DNA of 64,000 nucleotides from Globisporangium splendens (GCA_006386115.1 VFIW01000119.1:1-64000), one strand, 5' to 3'. Positions 31,087 through 41,371 are shown, counted from the stretch's first letter. Translations and numbers: made by a program. The notes: generated by a model from the sequence alone, not told the origin.

Positions 31087-33924
31087 TTAAATGTTGAGCG
31101 TGTTGGTGGTAGGGCAGTTGCGGCGCAGCAGCTCGGTGACCATGTCGGCGCGCGGCACGGCGACCTCGTCCTTGGCAGCGATCTCCTTGATCTTGACCTG
31201 GCCGCTCGCCAGCTCGTCCTCGCCGATCACGACCATGTACGGGATGCCGCTCTCGAGCGCGTAGTGGAGCTGTTTGGTGAACTTGGGGTTGTCCACCTGC
31301 ATGACCTCGGCCGAGATGTTGGCGCGCCAGAGCTCCTTGCAGATCGCGAGCTTGGGCAGCAGCAGCGAACCGCCCGTGGACGCCACGAGCACCTGCGACG
31401 GCGGCGTCGATGCCTTGCTCGTCTTCTCGGCGTGCGCCTGCAGAATGCCGAAGATGCGCTCGATGCCCATACTCACGCCCACGCACGGGATCTGCTGACC
31501 CGTGGCCGAGAACATGCCCACGAGGTTGTCGTAGCGGCCGCCCGCCGCGATCGAGCCCACGTTGTGCTCCGGCGACATCAGCACGAACTCGTAGATGAGC
31601 CCCGTGTAGTAGTCGAGTCCGCGCGCGAGACTCAGGTCGAACGAGACGTACTCGAGCACACCCATGGCATCCAGGTACTCGAAGAGCAGTTGCAGCTCGC
31701 CCATCGCCTTGTTCGCATCCGCGTTGTCGCCAAAGAGCTTCTCGCGCGTCAGCTCGGCGTGGAGCTCACGCGGCGAGCCGACCTTGCACACGAACTGCTG
31801 GATGCGGTCAGCCACGTCCTCGGGGATGCCCTTGTCGTCCACCATCTCGCGACGCACATTGGCCCACGGCTCCTTGTCGAGCTTGTCGATCGCGCTGCAC
31901 GTCGTGCGGAACTTGTCGGCCGGCACGCCGCAGATCGCCAGGATTGCGTCCAACAGCAGGCGGTGACTCAGCTTCACCTTCACGGGGCCAAGCTCCGGGA
32001 ACTGCTGCAGCACCTCGATACCGATCGAGAGCACCTCGGCGTCCGGCAGCATCGGCGCGTAGCTGCCCGCAATATCAAAATCGCACTGGTAGAACTCACG
32101 GAAGCGACCGCGCGCCATCTGTGGATTGTCGCGACGGTACACGCGCGCGATGTGATAGCGCTTGATGTTGCCCGGGTTGTGGAGCGCCATGAAGCGCGCG
32201 AAGGGCACCGTCAGGTCGTAGCGCAGCGCCAGCAGCTCGCCACCCTGGTCCGCGAGGTCGTAAATCAGCTTGCTGTCCTCGCCGTACTTGCCCGTCAGCG
32301 TTTCCTTCAGCTCGAACACGGGTGTCTCGATCTCCACACCCGCGTGGCGCTTGAACACCATGCGGATCTTGTTGAAGATCTTCTCACGCAGCTGCATCTG
32401 GTGCGGCAGGAAATCCTGCGCACCCTTGGCGATCTTGGGCTTGCGGCGTGAGCCACCGCTGCCGATGCGCACCAGCAAATCTTCCACGAACGACGCCGCA
32501 CCCGTTGGACGCAGATCGAACGGGTTCAGGATCGACGCGAGCGGCACGCCGGACTGCGCGGTCACGAACTGGCGGAACGCCGTGCTGCCAGCACCGATCT
32601 TGACCTCTTCCTTCCCGCCTTTCTTCGCGCCGTCCTTCTCCTTCGACTTCTCCAACTTCTTCTTGCGTTTCTCCAGGATCTTGGCGCGCTGCGCCTCCGA
32701 CATCGCCGCGAGTTTCTCGTCTTCCTTCGCCGCAGCAGCCGCAGCCTTCGCAGCCGCTTCCTGTGCCTTGGCGTTCTTCTCCGCGAGACGCACCTTGATC
32801 AGCTCGTCTTCGCTTTCAAAGAACTTCAACGAGAGCTCCAGTTCCCCAGCGAGCGAGGCGGCAACGGTCTGCACATGGTCAATCGCGCACGCGGAGCCAA
32901 CCGCAAGCGGAGACAGCGACCCATCGATGACCTGGCGGCGCTCGTTGGTTCCCTTCAAGAGTACCTGGAGTCCGTCCAACGTGGAGCCCAAAGCGGTCTT
33001 GAGCACTTGTGGGTGGAGCGTGCCAATCCTCTTCGACGCGATTCCGTCGACGATAGCGCTGTTCAACTCCAACTCGACCGTCTTGTACGCCGCCAGCACC
33101 GCGTCGCGCACGGGTCCGTGGTATTGAGGAACATACCGCACGCACTCGGGATCGATCTCGAATTCCTGGCGCGAGTTCACAAACTTCGAGTTCTCCAGCA
33201 TCAGGCGCAAGTTGGTCGCCGACGTGACGATGCCGCGGTGAGGACGACTGGCGTCGACGTACTCGGCCTCGAAAGGCGCCGAGTTCGCGCGAATCGTCTC
33301 GCACGTCAATGCAGCAACGGCATCCGCCAGCGGCAGCAAACCACGGGCACCAGCAACAGCGAGCACATTCACGGCGAGCAGCACCGTTGGTCCCTCAAGG
33401 AAGTCTTCCTTCTCAGCGATGCTCAGCGACGCTGGAAGCGAGATGCCCGCGTCCTTCAACGCAGCATCCACCGCCACAGCAGCACCACCGCGGCGAGCGA
33501 CACCTTTACCCTGCAGGAAACTAAGCAACGACAGCGCGGTCGTGTCCACTGGCCCGGCCACAAAGTGTGGCGTCACATCCGCGTTCAGCAAGTTCGCGGC
33601 AAACTCAGCGCTCTCGATCACCGCAGGCGTCGCGCGCAAGCGCAGCAGTCTGTGGAGTTGCACCACGAGGATGGCGCGCGAGACGGTGACCGAGTGGGCT
33701 TCAGCACCTTCATTAACCTTGGCGAGCACGTCGTCGATCTGCGCGTTGATCGCGGCCGTGACAGCTTCCGTGCGCGCTTCGCCCACAGCGCTCATCTGGT
33801 GCACGAACTCTGGCTGAGCCGCAGGCACGTCCACGTGCACCTTGGCGTGGAGCGCCGCGACGGCGCTGATGTCGGCGATGGACAGCTTGCCGCTGCCGAT
33901 GGTCACGCGGGAGGCACTCGACAT
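31087..33924 (-). CDS. HARS: Histidyl-tRNA synthetase with ammonia-lyase-like N-terminal extension
   Basis: Intronless, 945 residues from the ATG at 33924. The C-terminal half is a class II HisRS: motif 2 region HIARVYRRDNPQMARGRFREFYQCDFD, the His-specific loop LARGLDYYTGLIYEF, AAGGRYDNLVGMF, and the anticodon-binding domain (VLVASTGGSLLLPKL to AELLRRN-like end). Residues 1 to about 390 resemble the histidine/phenylalanine ammonia-lyase fold: KLSIADISAVA near the start, then ISLPASLSIAEKEDFLEGPTV-type and PHRGIVTSATNLRLML stretches. The lyase Ala-Ser-Gly that forms the cofactor is missing, so this part is not catalytic. Plant cytosolic HisRS carries a comparable extension (from memory). A Lys/Ala/Glu-rich linker joins the halves. 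The frame stays open upstream but without an ATG, so no mitochondrial form is evident. Confidence 0.93.
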   Translation of the reverse strand: MSSASRVTIGSGKLSIADISAVAALHAKVHVDVPAAQPEFVHQMSAVGEARTEAVTAAINAQIDDVLAKVNEGAEAHSVTVSRAILVVQLHRLLRLRATPAVIESAEFAANLLNADVTPHFVAGPVDTTALSLLSFLQGKGVARRGGAAVAVDAALKDAGISLPASLSIAEKEDFLEGPTVLLAVNVLAVAGARGLLPLADAVAALTCETIRANSAPFEAEYVDASRPHRGIVTSATNLRLMLENSKFVNSRQEFEIDPECVRYVPQYHGPVRDAVLAAYKTVELELNSAIVDGIASKRIGTLHPQVLKTALGSTLDGLQVLLKGTNERRQVIDGSLSPLAVGSACAIDHVQTVAASLAGELELSLKFFESEDELIKVRLAEKNAKAQEAAAKAAAAAAKEDEKLAAMSEAQRAKILEKRKKKLEKSKEKDGAKKGGKEEVKIGAGSTAFRQFVTAQSGVPLASILNPFDLRPTGAASFVEDLLVRIGSGGSRRKPKIAKGAQDFLPHQMQLREKIFNKIRMVFKRHAGVEIETPVFELKETLTGKYGEDSKLIYDLADQGGELLALRYDLTVPFARFMALHNPGNIKRYHIARVYRRDNPQMARGRFREFYQCDFDIAGSYAPMLPDAEVLSIGIEVLQQFPELGPVKVKLSHRLLLDAILAICGVPADKFRTTCSAIDKLDKEPWANVRREMVDDKGIPEDVADRIQQFVCKVGSPRELHAELTREKLFGDNADANKAMGELQLLFEYLDAMGVLEYVSFDLSLARGLDYYTGLIYEFVLMSPEHNVGSIAAGGRYDNLVGMFSATGQQIPCVGVSMGIERIFGILQAHAEKTSKASTPPSQVLVASTGGSLLLPKLAICKELWRANISAEVMQVDNPKFTKQLHYALESGIPYMVVIGEDELASGQVKIKEIAAKDEVAVPRADMVTELLRRNCPTTNTLNI

Positions 33925-34603
33925 GGCTGAGGGAAAGAGTGCGTCTTGAACAATGCGATGCAGGCGCGCACACAGGGGAGCTTGAGCTTGGGAATGGGTG
34001 GATTCCTCAGCCCAGAAGCAAATTTCGTGTGGAGCTGCTGGCTCGCGTGTTCCACAAAAGCAAAAGCAGTGTCTTGACGATCCGTTGCAACACGTTAAGA
34101 ACAATCAAGATCTGATTGGAGTGGTCCACTTGAATTGGTTTCTATCAATACAACATGTTAGGAACAGTGTCATTCCGTTAGAAACTGTGCAGCTTGATGA
34201 TGCGTTTCGCGTGGTCCACCTGTTTTGTTCGTATCACACAGTCCGTTAGGAACACAAATGATCAGAATACAGTGCACGCCATAATCTTAAGGACACCAGT
34301 TTTTTTCTTGAGATGTTGGATTTTTGTGTGGAGTTTTACTCTGCGAAGCTGATTATTTGTTGTGTTGTTGAGTGCAATGGGAACAATCTTGTGTTTCAAT
34401 TTCAGCTCCATTGGACTTCTTAAAGTCCACAAGAAGAATATCATCAATTTAAAGAGAGAGAGAGAGACATAAACATAAGGACATATGAGAGCAGAGCAGT
34501 TCGGGGGAGTTTACGACTGGATTGTTGCGCTCACAGAGTCAGTAACATGTGTTAGCGCTTGTACAAACGTACGGCATTGTTGGTTTCGCCACGGGGCGTG
34601 TCA
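33925..34603. other. Intergenic, HisRS promoter side, possible degenerate repeats
   Basis: 679 nt. Short motifs recur (GTGGTCCAC at about 34121 and 34212, GTTAGGAAC at about 34157 and 34246), which may be remnants of a small transposon. A GA tract lies near 34454-34468. No gene supported. Confidence 0.35.
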
Positions 34604-34857
34604 ATGATGCTGAATGGTCCAGTATTGACCAAGCTCCAACAAGGCAAGATTTTGGCGCATTCGAGCGTAAATATGTCGATTCGGGACATCGCGAAAGCTG
34701 TTGGACGCTCTGAGAGCGTTGTCCATGCCTTCTTGAAGAACCACGAAGGCTATGAGACCAAGAAAAGCCCCGGACGACCACGTCTGCTGAAGATTCACGA
34801 CCACACCCGATTGAGAAGATACGCAGCAACTGGTAAGTACACGGCAAACCAGCTCCA
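34604..34857 (+). pseudogene. Tc1/mariner-type transposase fragment, cut by the LTR element
   Basis: About 85 codons from an ATG at 34604 encode an N-terminal DNA-binding region typical of Tc1/mariner transposases: a first helix-turn-helix (LTKLQQGKILAHSSVNMSIRDIAKAVGRS, split as seen), a VVHAFLKNHEGYET stretch, and the GRPRLL hook between the two HTH parts. The frame is cut at 34857, where the TGTAATGG end of the LTR begins. No DDE catalytic domain is found on the other side of the element. It is therefore a non-functional relic. Confidence 0.7.
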
Positions 34858-35511
34858 TGTAATGGGGCGCTGTTCCAAACAGTCCCCAAAACACGGCACA
34901 CACGCTTGTGCGACTTGAGGAAGCGATCTCCCGACTTGGAGGGAGAGAAGACGACTTGAGTACTTGAGGGTAAAATTGCAACTGAATTAAAAATGCTTAT
35001 GGTTCCTGTCGCTACTTGTAAATGAACCCCAAGGGCTCCTACACGTTTTATAACTAAAACCTAAACATACACAATAAAACCTATGAATCTGATATATAAA
35101 ACCTTGGGTACACTGAGGTTGAACCTACGAGATCTTCGAGAAGCTTGAACTTGAAGTCCTGTGGAAAATTCCTGCAAAGTGATTGGCTACAGCCACTCAC
35201 TTTAGGTGGCAGAGACACGTCGGTCTCATCACCAGTGCAGTTTCCCAAGTAGGAACCATCACTCAGTACTTGATTAGTACATGGATGTCATCACTCTGTA
35301 CTGATTAGTACATGTGAACAACATTCTGCCCTGATCAGCACAGAGAGCGCTCGTGACGTCATGGGATGACGTCACATGTGCATGTGGGGACTGTCGTACT
35401 GTAATCCCTTTGTTATTTGTCTCTCCACAGTGCACACTGAAGGTGGTGTGTGGCACACTAGATCTGGGAACAGATCCACCTTCATGTAATGGCTAGGTAT
35501 AGCCCATTACA
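34858..35511 (-). repeat. LTR, left copy (3' LTR of the element)
   Basis: 654 bp, begins TGTAATGG and ends CCATTACA on the plus strand. Aligns end to end with 41383-42025. It interrupts the Tc1 relic on its left and the chromodomain frame on its right. Confidence 0.9.
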
Positions 35512-35698
35512 GAACATCAGACTCCAATGTCTGCCGTGGTTCCCACGTGTCCGAGCTCGGTGGTGGATATCCACGCCACCGAACTCTGTAGAAGCGTTGA
35601 TGGTTCAACCGCTTCTTTCCTCGACGATGAGTCGGTCGATCTTCGCGATCAACAATCGACTCAACCACCCAGCGATGCTCTCCCTGAGAGTCTAACAA
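35507..35698 (-). pseudogene. Chromodomain segment of pol, out of frame and truncated by the LTR
   Basis: HRWVVESIVDRED and RFYRVRWRGYP with DTWEPRQTL form a chromodomain of the type fused to integrases of Ty3 chromoviruses. Here it is in a different frame from pol and ends at the 3' LTR, lacking the final helix that is present in the second copy. Chromodomains guide integration into particular chromatin. Confidence 0.75.
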
Positions 35699-38600
35699 CG
35701 GGGTGGGGCTGAACGAGAAAACGATTGAGCGACTCTGGAGGTGGAAGAGTGCTCATCGTGGGCAAATCGAGGCTTTGCAGCAGCGTTGTTCGACACTTGA
35801 GGAACGCTGCGAGAGTATAGAGAACCGTGTCGCTGATCATGGTCCAAAGACGATGTCCCGAAGAGGGTTGTGCCCAGGGTGCGCGTTGGTCCGTTTCGAG
35901 GAACGGGTTCCAACAAAGTTCAGGGCGAACTTGTCCGACTCCAGAAGAACGAGAAGTCTCGTGAGTTGGCTCACGATCGCCTTTTGCGCTCTGTGGAAGA
36001 GGCAGGTTCGGCTTTTGAGGTACTTCGTGGTGAGTACCATTCTCGTCTTCAAGCGCTGGAGTCGGTGAAGGACCAGTCCTTCGACGCCCTGCAACTCTTG
36101 TACGCCGAGAAGAATCTCCAGAGCGACGAGCTGTTTGCTCTTCGCAATCAAGTGGAGAAGCTTCAAGATCAGCTTGATCGTTTGCGGAAGATCTCGTAGG
36201 ATCCGCTGATCCGCTTGGAAGGTAAGGCTTTAGTCTACCCACATAAAATGTCGGGTGTAGACGCATGCGTGTAGGTGTGTCTAGCGTATAGGCATCACCA
36301 TTGCATTTCACTACCTTGAACGGTCCAATGAACCTTGGCAGAAGCTTCGAGCTTCCCAAGTTGGACACTGCATGTTCAGGCAGGTTCGCCGTGCTAAGTA
36401 ATACAAGATCGTTGATCTTATAAACTTGCTTGTTCTTCCTTCCGCTCTTGTCTGCTTGTTCCTTTTGCAGATCCTGAGCCTTCGCGATTGCGTCTCGAAC
36501 AAACCTCACAACGGCTTGTCTCCTCACAACGAAGTCACCGACTTGCTGTTCCTCACGACTTGTGATGTCGTTGAGGGGTTTCATCGAGTCAAAGTTCGCT
36601 TTTAACTCGGCAACAGCATTCAGGTCATACGACGACTTCGGCTTATTGCCTTTAGCCGTAGTCCCTCCCCCACTTAAGGTAGAGACCTCACCCATTATGG
36701 AAGCAGGCACTCGAGGGTGAATGCCATAGTTCACATAAAATGGAGAGTGACCCGTCGAGACATGCGTGGAGTTGTTCAACGCAAACTCTGCGAGAGGGAG
36801 AAACTCACTCCACTCTTTGAAAGACGTTGCGTAGCTTCGCAACACGTCTTCAAGGACACGATTCACTCGTTCAGTTTGACCATCCGTTTCAGGATGTGCC
36901 GCTGTCGACATGGCCAACTTGGTGTCCAGAAGTCCGAACAGTGCACGCCAGAACTTGGACGTAAACCGAGTGTCACGGTCAGACACGATCTCAATGGGCA
37001 GGCCATGCAGACGGAATACGACGTCTACAAAGACCTTGGCCGTCATTTCGGCTGAGATCTTGTCCGAAACCGGCGCAAGATGGACCATCTTGCTGAATCG
37101 GTCCACAAACACCAGGATGCCATTGCGTCCGTGTTTGTCACGCGGAAGTCCGAATATGAAATCCATACTCACAGACTTCCAACTGTCCGATGGGACAGCC
37201 AATGAACGAAGTGGTGCCTGAGTGGAACCAGAGGGTTTCACTCGTTGGCAGATCTCGCAAGTCCTCACATACTTGCGAACCCACTTGTACATGTGTGGCC
37301 AGTAGTAATCTCGGGAAAGACTGAGAAATGTTTTCTCACGTCCGAGATGGCCACCCGAAGGACTGTCATGGTACTCATACAAGAGTCGATGACGCAGACC
37401 TTCGTCGTTGGGAACAACAACCCTTGCTGTATCCCCTTGTTCAACCGCGTAGTACAACAACCCATTGTGTACTCGGAAGCGGTGAACTCGCGACCTTGTG
37501 CGTGACGGAAGGCCTTGCAGTGCTTTGTCCGAAGGGTCCTTGAAATACTTCAACAAGTCCTGACATGTTTCGTCAGACTTGTACCCTTCGATAATGTCTT
37601 CTCGCACTGTAGTCGTTGCTTGCACCACGATCGCTTGAACATCTTCACAGAGTCGACACGCTCCGTCCGTGTCTTCACTCTTGGTCTTCGGATCGTAATC
37701 CGGACGTCTTGAAAGCGCATCGGCTAAGATGTTCGTCTTGCCTGGCTTGTAGTGTACAACAAAGTTGTACTCTGCAAAGAAGGAGAACCATCTCGCCATT
37801 CTTTGCGACAAATGAGGAGTCTTCACTGCCGTACGCAGAGATGCGTGGTCAGTGTAGATAGCAAAGCGCTCCTCGCCAAGCAGATACACACGGAACTTGA
37901 CCAAAAAATACTTCATCGCCAGAAGTTCCTTGTCGTGAACTGGGTGGTTCCGTTCTGCGGGTCGGAGTTGCCGTGACTGATACGACACAACTCGCTCATG
38001 ACCCTCATCATCGTGTTGCATCAATGAGCAACTGATGGCATAGTCGCTCGCATCGCAGACGACGTGGAGCGGTTTGTCGTGGTTTGGCAGAGCCAACACA
38101 GAAGCTTCTCGAAGACTCCTCTTGACTTCTTCGAATGCCGTCTCATGGTCTTTCGACCACTTCCACTCAGCGTCTTTCTTCAAGAGCTGTGTGAGGGGTT
38201 GCACCAACGCTGCATAATTGCGCGTGTACTTGTGCAAGTAGTTGGCCAAACCCAGCCATTGTCTCAGCTGTTTGGCATTCTGAGGCACAGGCCAATCGTC
38301 AATAGCTTTGACCTTCTCCGGATCGACTCGAACGCCATGCTTTCCCACAAAGCAGCCGAGAACGGGGATCTCTGGTGCAAAGAATATGCACTTCTTCAGG
38401 TTAGCGTAGAGCTTGTTCTCACGCATGACCTGAAAGACTTGGCGAAGATGGTCAAGATGAGCATCAACGTCAGACTTTTCACCCGTCGTTTTACTATGAA
38501 CGAATATATCGTCAAAGTAACTCGGTGCAAACCCTCTCAATGGACGAAGTAAATTCGTGACCATCCTATTGAAAGTCGCAGGAGCGTTCTTCAAACCCTG

Positions 38601-40244
38601 TGGCATCACTAACCATTCCCACAGCATACCACTCGGGGTACTCACTGCGGTTAGTGGTACATCGTCTTCGCGCATTCGAATCTGATAGAATCCATCTTTC
38701 AGATCGATAGCACTGAAGACAGTACTGCCAACCATTCCATCAAGGATCATATCCTTGCGTGGAACCGGAGTTTGGGCTGGAATGGTAGCGTCGTTCAGCT
38801 TGTTGAAAGCGTGGACGATGCGCCAACCACCAGTTGCCTTCTTCACACAGAAGGTTGGGCTACAATGTGGAGACTTGCTCTCTCGCACATGACCAGCCTT
38901 GGCACGTTGCGCAAAGAACTCGTCGATCGCAACGACTTGTTCTCTTGGCAACGGCCACTGTCTTGTGATGCAGTACTTCGTGCCAGGAAGTATGTCAATC
39001 TCATGACGAACGCCTCTATCGAATGGCAGTTCGTCCGGCACCTTGTCAGGGAATATGTCCTCATATTCCCTGACAAGTTCATACACGGGGTTCGTTTTGA
39101 GAGCGTCCCACGACTGCTCATCAAACCTTTCCTTCCGTGTCTTCTCATCGAACACTTCCGCAGTGTTGATGACATCGTCGGCAACTTCATCGACGATCAT
39201 GCAGACCTGCGAAATTTCGCCTTTCGCTAGGCTACGCATCAGCGTCTTCTTGCTCATCCATGGCAAGGAAATCAACTCTTTGACTGAGCTTGGAGGATTT
39301 TCGACTTCAATGTGACGCATTACGTTGCTGTCACCATCTTCATTGTAGACCAATACGTTCACGTATTCACTCGAAGTGACTCTTGCTTGGACACTTCCTT
39401 CGTTATCTTGACTTGTACCTTGATCAGGGGCACACGTTGCGCTTGCAACACTTGACGATAATTGCTTCTTGGTCATCTTGTGTCGGGATGGCTCTTCGGC
39501 TCTTTTCCCATTCGTTTCTTCCACGCACATCGCCTCATCCATGGGATCGATGGCAAAGGAGACAGTCTTTTGTTGGCGCCTGACTGCTCCACCTCCAGTA
39601 GTCTTCTTCAAGATGGGTACCGCTCGTGAACATGGGGGGCCATCGCACACCGCAATATCACGAGGGTCATCCGGGATCTCTTCCACAGATGTGTAAACCC
39701 ACACCACTTCATCCGTTGTCACACAGCTCAAGTCAACATCGCGTGACTTGTCAACGGAGATCTTCATCTTCATCCAGTCAATGCTAGGTTGATAACGCTT
39801 CAACCACGGCATGCCCAGGATGATGTCAAACTTGTCATCGAGGTCGAGTAGAATAAACTCGTCTTCACCTCGGAAATCTTCACACTTCATTGCCAAGCGC
39901 ACCACGCGCTTCGGCATCTTCACAGTCGACCCGTTGGCCAACCGTATAACCATCGTCTTCTCTTCGTTCGCATCAGGCACGAAGACACCATGCCTGACGA
40001 TCACTTCATTTCGAACAAAATTGTTCGATGCACCAGTGTCAACCAAAGCACGTAGAGGCGTTGCAATACCGTCTACATGAACTTTGAGAACGATCAAACT
40101 TGACGTTTGACTGACACTCTTCTCACTCGTGGAAACTGCATGTGCATCATGCACATTGGGGCCAGAGTCCTGTGTATCCACAAACACAGTCCTCTTTTCG
40201 AGCCCAGTAGGAGGCCCCGCCCCTACTGGTCGTTCCCGTTTTTT
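35661..40244 (-). CDS. pol: Retrotransposon Pol (protease, RT, RNase H, integrase)
   Basis: About 1500 codons open without a break, entered by -1 frameshifting (no convincing own ATG). Protease has ALVDTGASNN. Reverse transcriptase has GSTVFSAIDLKDGFYQI and the catalytic YFDDIFVHSKT (Y-x-D-D variant YFDD). RNase H has VVCDASDYAISC and IYTDHASL. Integrase has an HHCC zinc region (HLGREKT..CEICQRVK), a DD35E core (MDFIFGLPRD, SDRDTRFTSKFW, TDGQTERVNRVLED) and a GPF/Y-like segment (RFIGPFKVVKCNG). All catalytic residues seen are intact. The last 150 residues are low complexity. The chromodomain follows in another frame (35507-35698), apparently because one C is missing in a C run relative to copy 2. 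Confidence 0.9.
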   Translation of the reverse strand, partial: KKRERPVGAGPPTGLEKRTVFVDTQDSGPNVHDAHAVSTSEKSVSQTSSLIVLKVHVDGIATPLRALVDTGASNNFVRNEVIVRHGVFVPDANEEKTMVIRLANGSTVKMPKRVVRLAMKCEDFRGEDEFILLDLDDKFDIILGMPWLKRYQPSIDWMKMKISVDKSRDVDLSCVTTDEVVWVYTSVEEIPDDPRDIAVCDGPPCSRAVPILKKTTGGGAVRRQQKTVSFAIDPMDEAMCVEETNGKRAEEPSRHKMTKKQLSSSVASATCAPDQGTSQDNEGSVQARVTSSEYVNVLVYNEDGDSNVMRHIEVENPPSSVKELISLPWMSKKTLMRSLAKGEISQVCMIVDEVADDVINTAEVFDEKTRKERFDEQSWDALKTNPVYELVREYEDIFPDKVPDELPFDRGVRHEIDILPGTKYCITRQWPLPREQVVAIDEFFAQRAKAGHVRESKSPHCSPTFCVKKATGGWRIVHAFNKLNDATIPAQTPVPRKDMILDGMVGSTVFSAIDLKDGFYQIRMREDDVPLTAVSTPSGMLWEWLVMPQGLKNAPATFNRMVTNLLRPLRGFAPSYFDDIFVHSKTTGEKSDVDAHLDHLRQVFQVMRENKLYANLKKCIFFAPEIPVLGCFVGKHGVRVDPEKVKAIDDWPVPQNAKQLRQWLGLANYLHKYTRNYAALVQPLTQLLKKDAEWKWSKDHETAFEEVKRSLREASVLALPNHDKPLHVVCDASDYAISCSLMQHDDEGHERVVSYQSRQLRPAERNHPVHDKELLAMKYFLVKFRVYLLGEERFAIYTDHASLRTAVKTPHLSQRMARWFSFFAEYNFVVHYKPGKTNILADALSRRPDYDPKTKSEDTDGACRLCEDVQAIVVQATTTVREDIIEGYKSDETCQDLLKYFKDPSDKALQGLPSRTRSRVHRFRVHNGLLYYAVEQGDTARVVVPNDEGLRHRLLYEYHDSPSGGHLGREKTFLSLSRDYYWPHMYKWVRKYVRTCEICQRVKPSGSTQAPLRSLAVPSDSWKSVSMDFIFGLPRDKHGRNGILVFVDRFSKMVHLAPVSDKISAEMTAKVFVDVVFRLHGLPIEIVSDRDTRFTSKFWRALFGLLDTKLAMSTAAHPETDGQTERVNRVLEDVLRSYATSFKEWSEFLPLAEFALNNSTHVSTGHSPFYVNYGIHPRVPASIMGEVSTLSGGGTTAKGNKPKSSYDLNAVAELKANFDSMKPLNDITSREEQQVGDFVVRRQAVVRFVRDAIAKAQDLQKEQADKSGRKNKQVYKINDLVLLSTANLPEHAVSNLGSSKLLPRFIGPFKVVKCNGDAYTLDTPTRMRLHPTFYVGRLKPYLPSGSADPTRSSANDQADLEASPLDCEEQTARRSGDSSRRTRVAGRRRTGPSPTPALEDENGTHHEVPQKPNLPLPQSAKGDREPTHETSRSSGVGQVRPELCWNPFLETDQRAPWAQPSSGHRLWTMISDTVLYTLAAFLKCRTTLLQSLDLPTMSTLPPPESLNRFLVQPHPVVRLSGRASLGG
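40204..40244 (-). promoter_or_regulatory. -1 ribosomal frameshift signal at the gag-pol junction
   Basis: In the minus sense the gag frame reads TCA AAA AAC, giving the classical slippery heptamer A AAA AAC (40238-40244). After an 8-nt spacer there is a perfect 8-bp inverted repeat, CCAGTAGG (40222-40229) and CCTACTGG (40204-40211), with a GC-rich loop that allows two more G-C pairs. The -1 frame is pol. The gag stop is inside the hairpin. Heptamer, spacing and stem all fit known retroviral signals such as that of mouse mammary tumour virus. Confidence 0.85.
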
Positions 40245-41278
40245 GAACGTTGGGAACGATCGAACCCACGGCCGCGACCGTAGTTGTTCGAGCGCAAACC
40301 CTGTGTCGTTTGCCGGTCAGGCAAAGACACTTTGCAGTTCCGAGCGAAGTGACCCGACTTCCCACAACGGAAACATTTTCCATCGTTGCGAGGACGTTCA
40401 TTTCCAGGCGTGGAAATGTACGAGATGTCCATCGGCTCTGGGCCATCGTGCGCGACATTTGATTGCCGCATAGGTCTCGACGCAAACCCTTGGAACTTGG
40501 CTTGCTTGATGCTGAACTCTTCTTGCATCGCACGGCTGATGGCTTCGTCCAGCGTCTTGGGATACTCACGGAACAATTGGTTCCGGATTGGCCCGTCGTT
40601 CAGACCCGTCATGAACGTCACAACTTGCGTCGGAACGTCAATCGGCTCGTCCACGATGCTTGAGACCAGGAAGCGCGCTCGTTGTGCATACGAATGCAGA
40701 TCGAAACGGCCTTGGCGGAGCTTGAGGAACTCGGCACGCGCACGGAACTCGCTCTGCGGTGGTTCAAACGCTGCCTTGAGCTCCGCCTTGAAGTCTTCGT
40801 AGCTGTAGAAGCAGTTTGGATCCGACAAACGCTTCCCATAAGCCCAGCTCTTTGCACGACCCGCAAGGTTGGACATCGCGAACAACACTCGCTGCATTGG
40901 GTCTCGCAGTTGTCTTGCAGTGATAGCTGCATCCAACTCGACGAACCATCTCGAAAGAGGTTCGTTCTCTCCGCCACGATACGGAGAGACATCCAGCTTC
41001 AGCGGCACCGTCCTGAAGGACGAAACAGGGGTTGCGACCTGCTTTCGAGATTCAATAATCTCGTGGTGCATGAAACTGACCGCAGCGTTCTTCTGGTCTT
41101 CAGGAGACGCCGATCGTAGTAGGCTGATTACAGCAGCCTCCCCGATGACGTTTCGCATCCGCTCCAGCGCCGACCACTCATAAGAAGACAAATGAGGAAA
41201 ATACTCATTCGTCAACTCGACAGTTTCCGGTACTGCTGGACCGAGTGGCACATCTACTCCTTCCATGTTCTCAGACAT
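40223..41278 (-). CDS. gag: Retrotransposon Gag
   Basis: 351 residues from the first ATG (41278); the frame extends 14 codons further up without an ATG. A helical capsid-like region of the Ty3 Gag type (RWFVELDAAITARQL, FKAELKAAFEPPQSE, FLKLRQGRFDLHSYA) precedes one CCHC zinc knuckle, CFRCGKSGHFARNC, then a basic Gly/Arg/Asn-rich tail. Gag forms the particle that packages the element RNA. The stop TAG (40223-40225) lies inside the frameshift hairpin. Pol is read in the -1 frame from the slippery site just before it. Confidence 0.9.
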   Translation of the reverse strand: MSENMEGVDVPLGPAVPETVELTNEYFPHLSSYEWSALERMRNVIGEAAVISLLRSASPEDQKNAAVSFMHHEIIESRKQVATPVSSFRTVPLKLDVSPYRGGENEPLSRWFVELDAAITARQLRDPMQRVLFAMSNLAGRAKSWAYGKRLSDPNCFYSYEDFKAELKAAFEPPQSEFRARAEFLKLRQGRFDLHSYAQRARFLVSSIVDEPIDVPTQVVTFMTGLNDGPIRNQLFREYPKTLDEAISRAMQEEFSIKQAKFQGFASRPMRQSNVAHDGPEPMDISYISTPGNERPRNDGKCFRCGKSGHFARNCKVSLPDRQTTQGLRSNNYGRGRGFDRSQRSKNGNDQ

Positions 41279-41371
41279 AGACGGATGTAGGTCTTGGACA
41301 GGAATGCGCGAAGTGCTCAAAGCCGCTTCGTCAAACCTTTCTTGGCTTGGTCGTTGGAAGGACCGCTCGAA

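Noticed and set aside
31045..32451. 468-codon plus-strand frame opposite HisRS
   Set aside because: Antisense shadow; no motif, His/Arg/Leu-rich.
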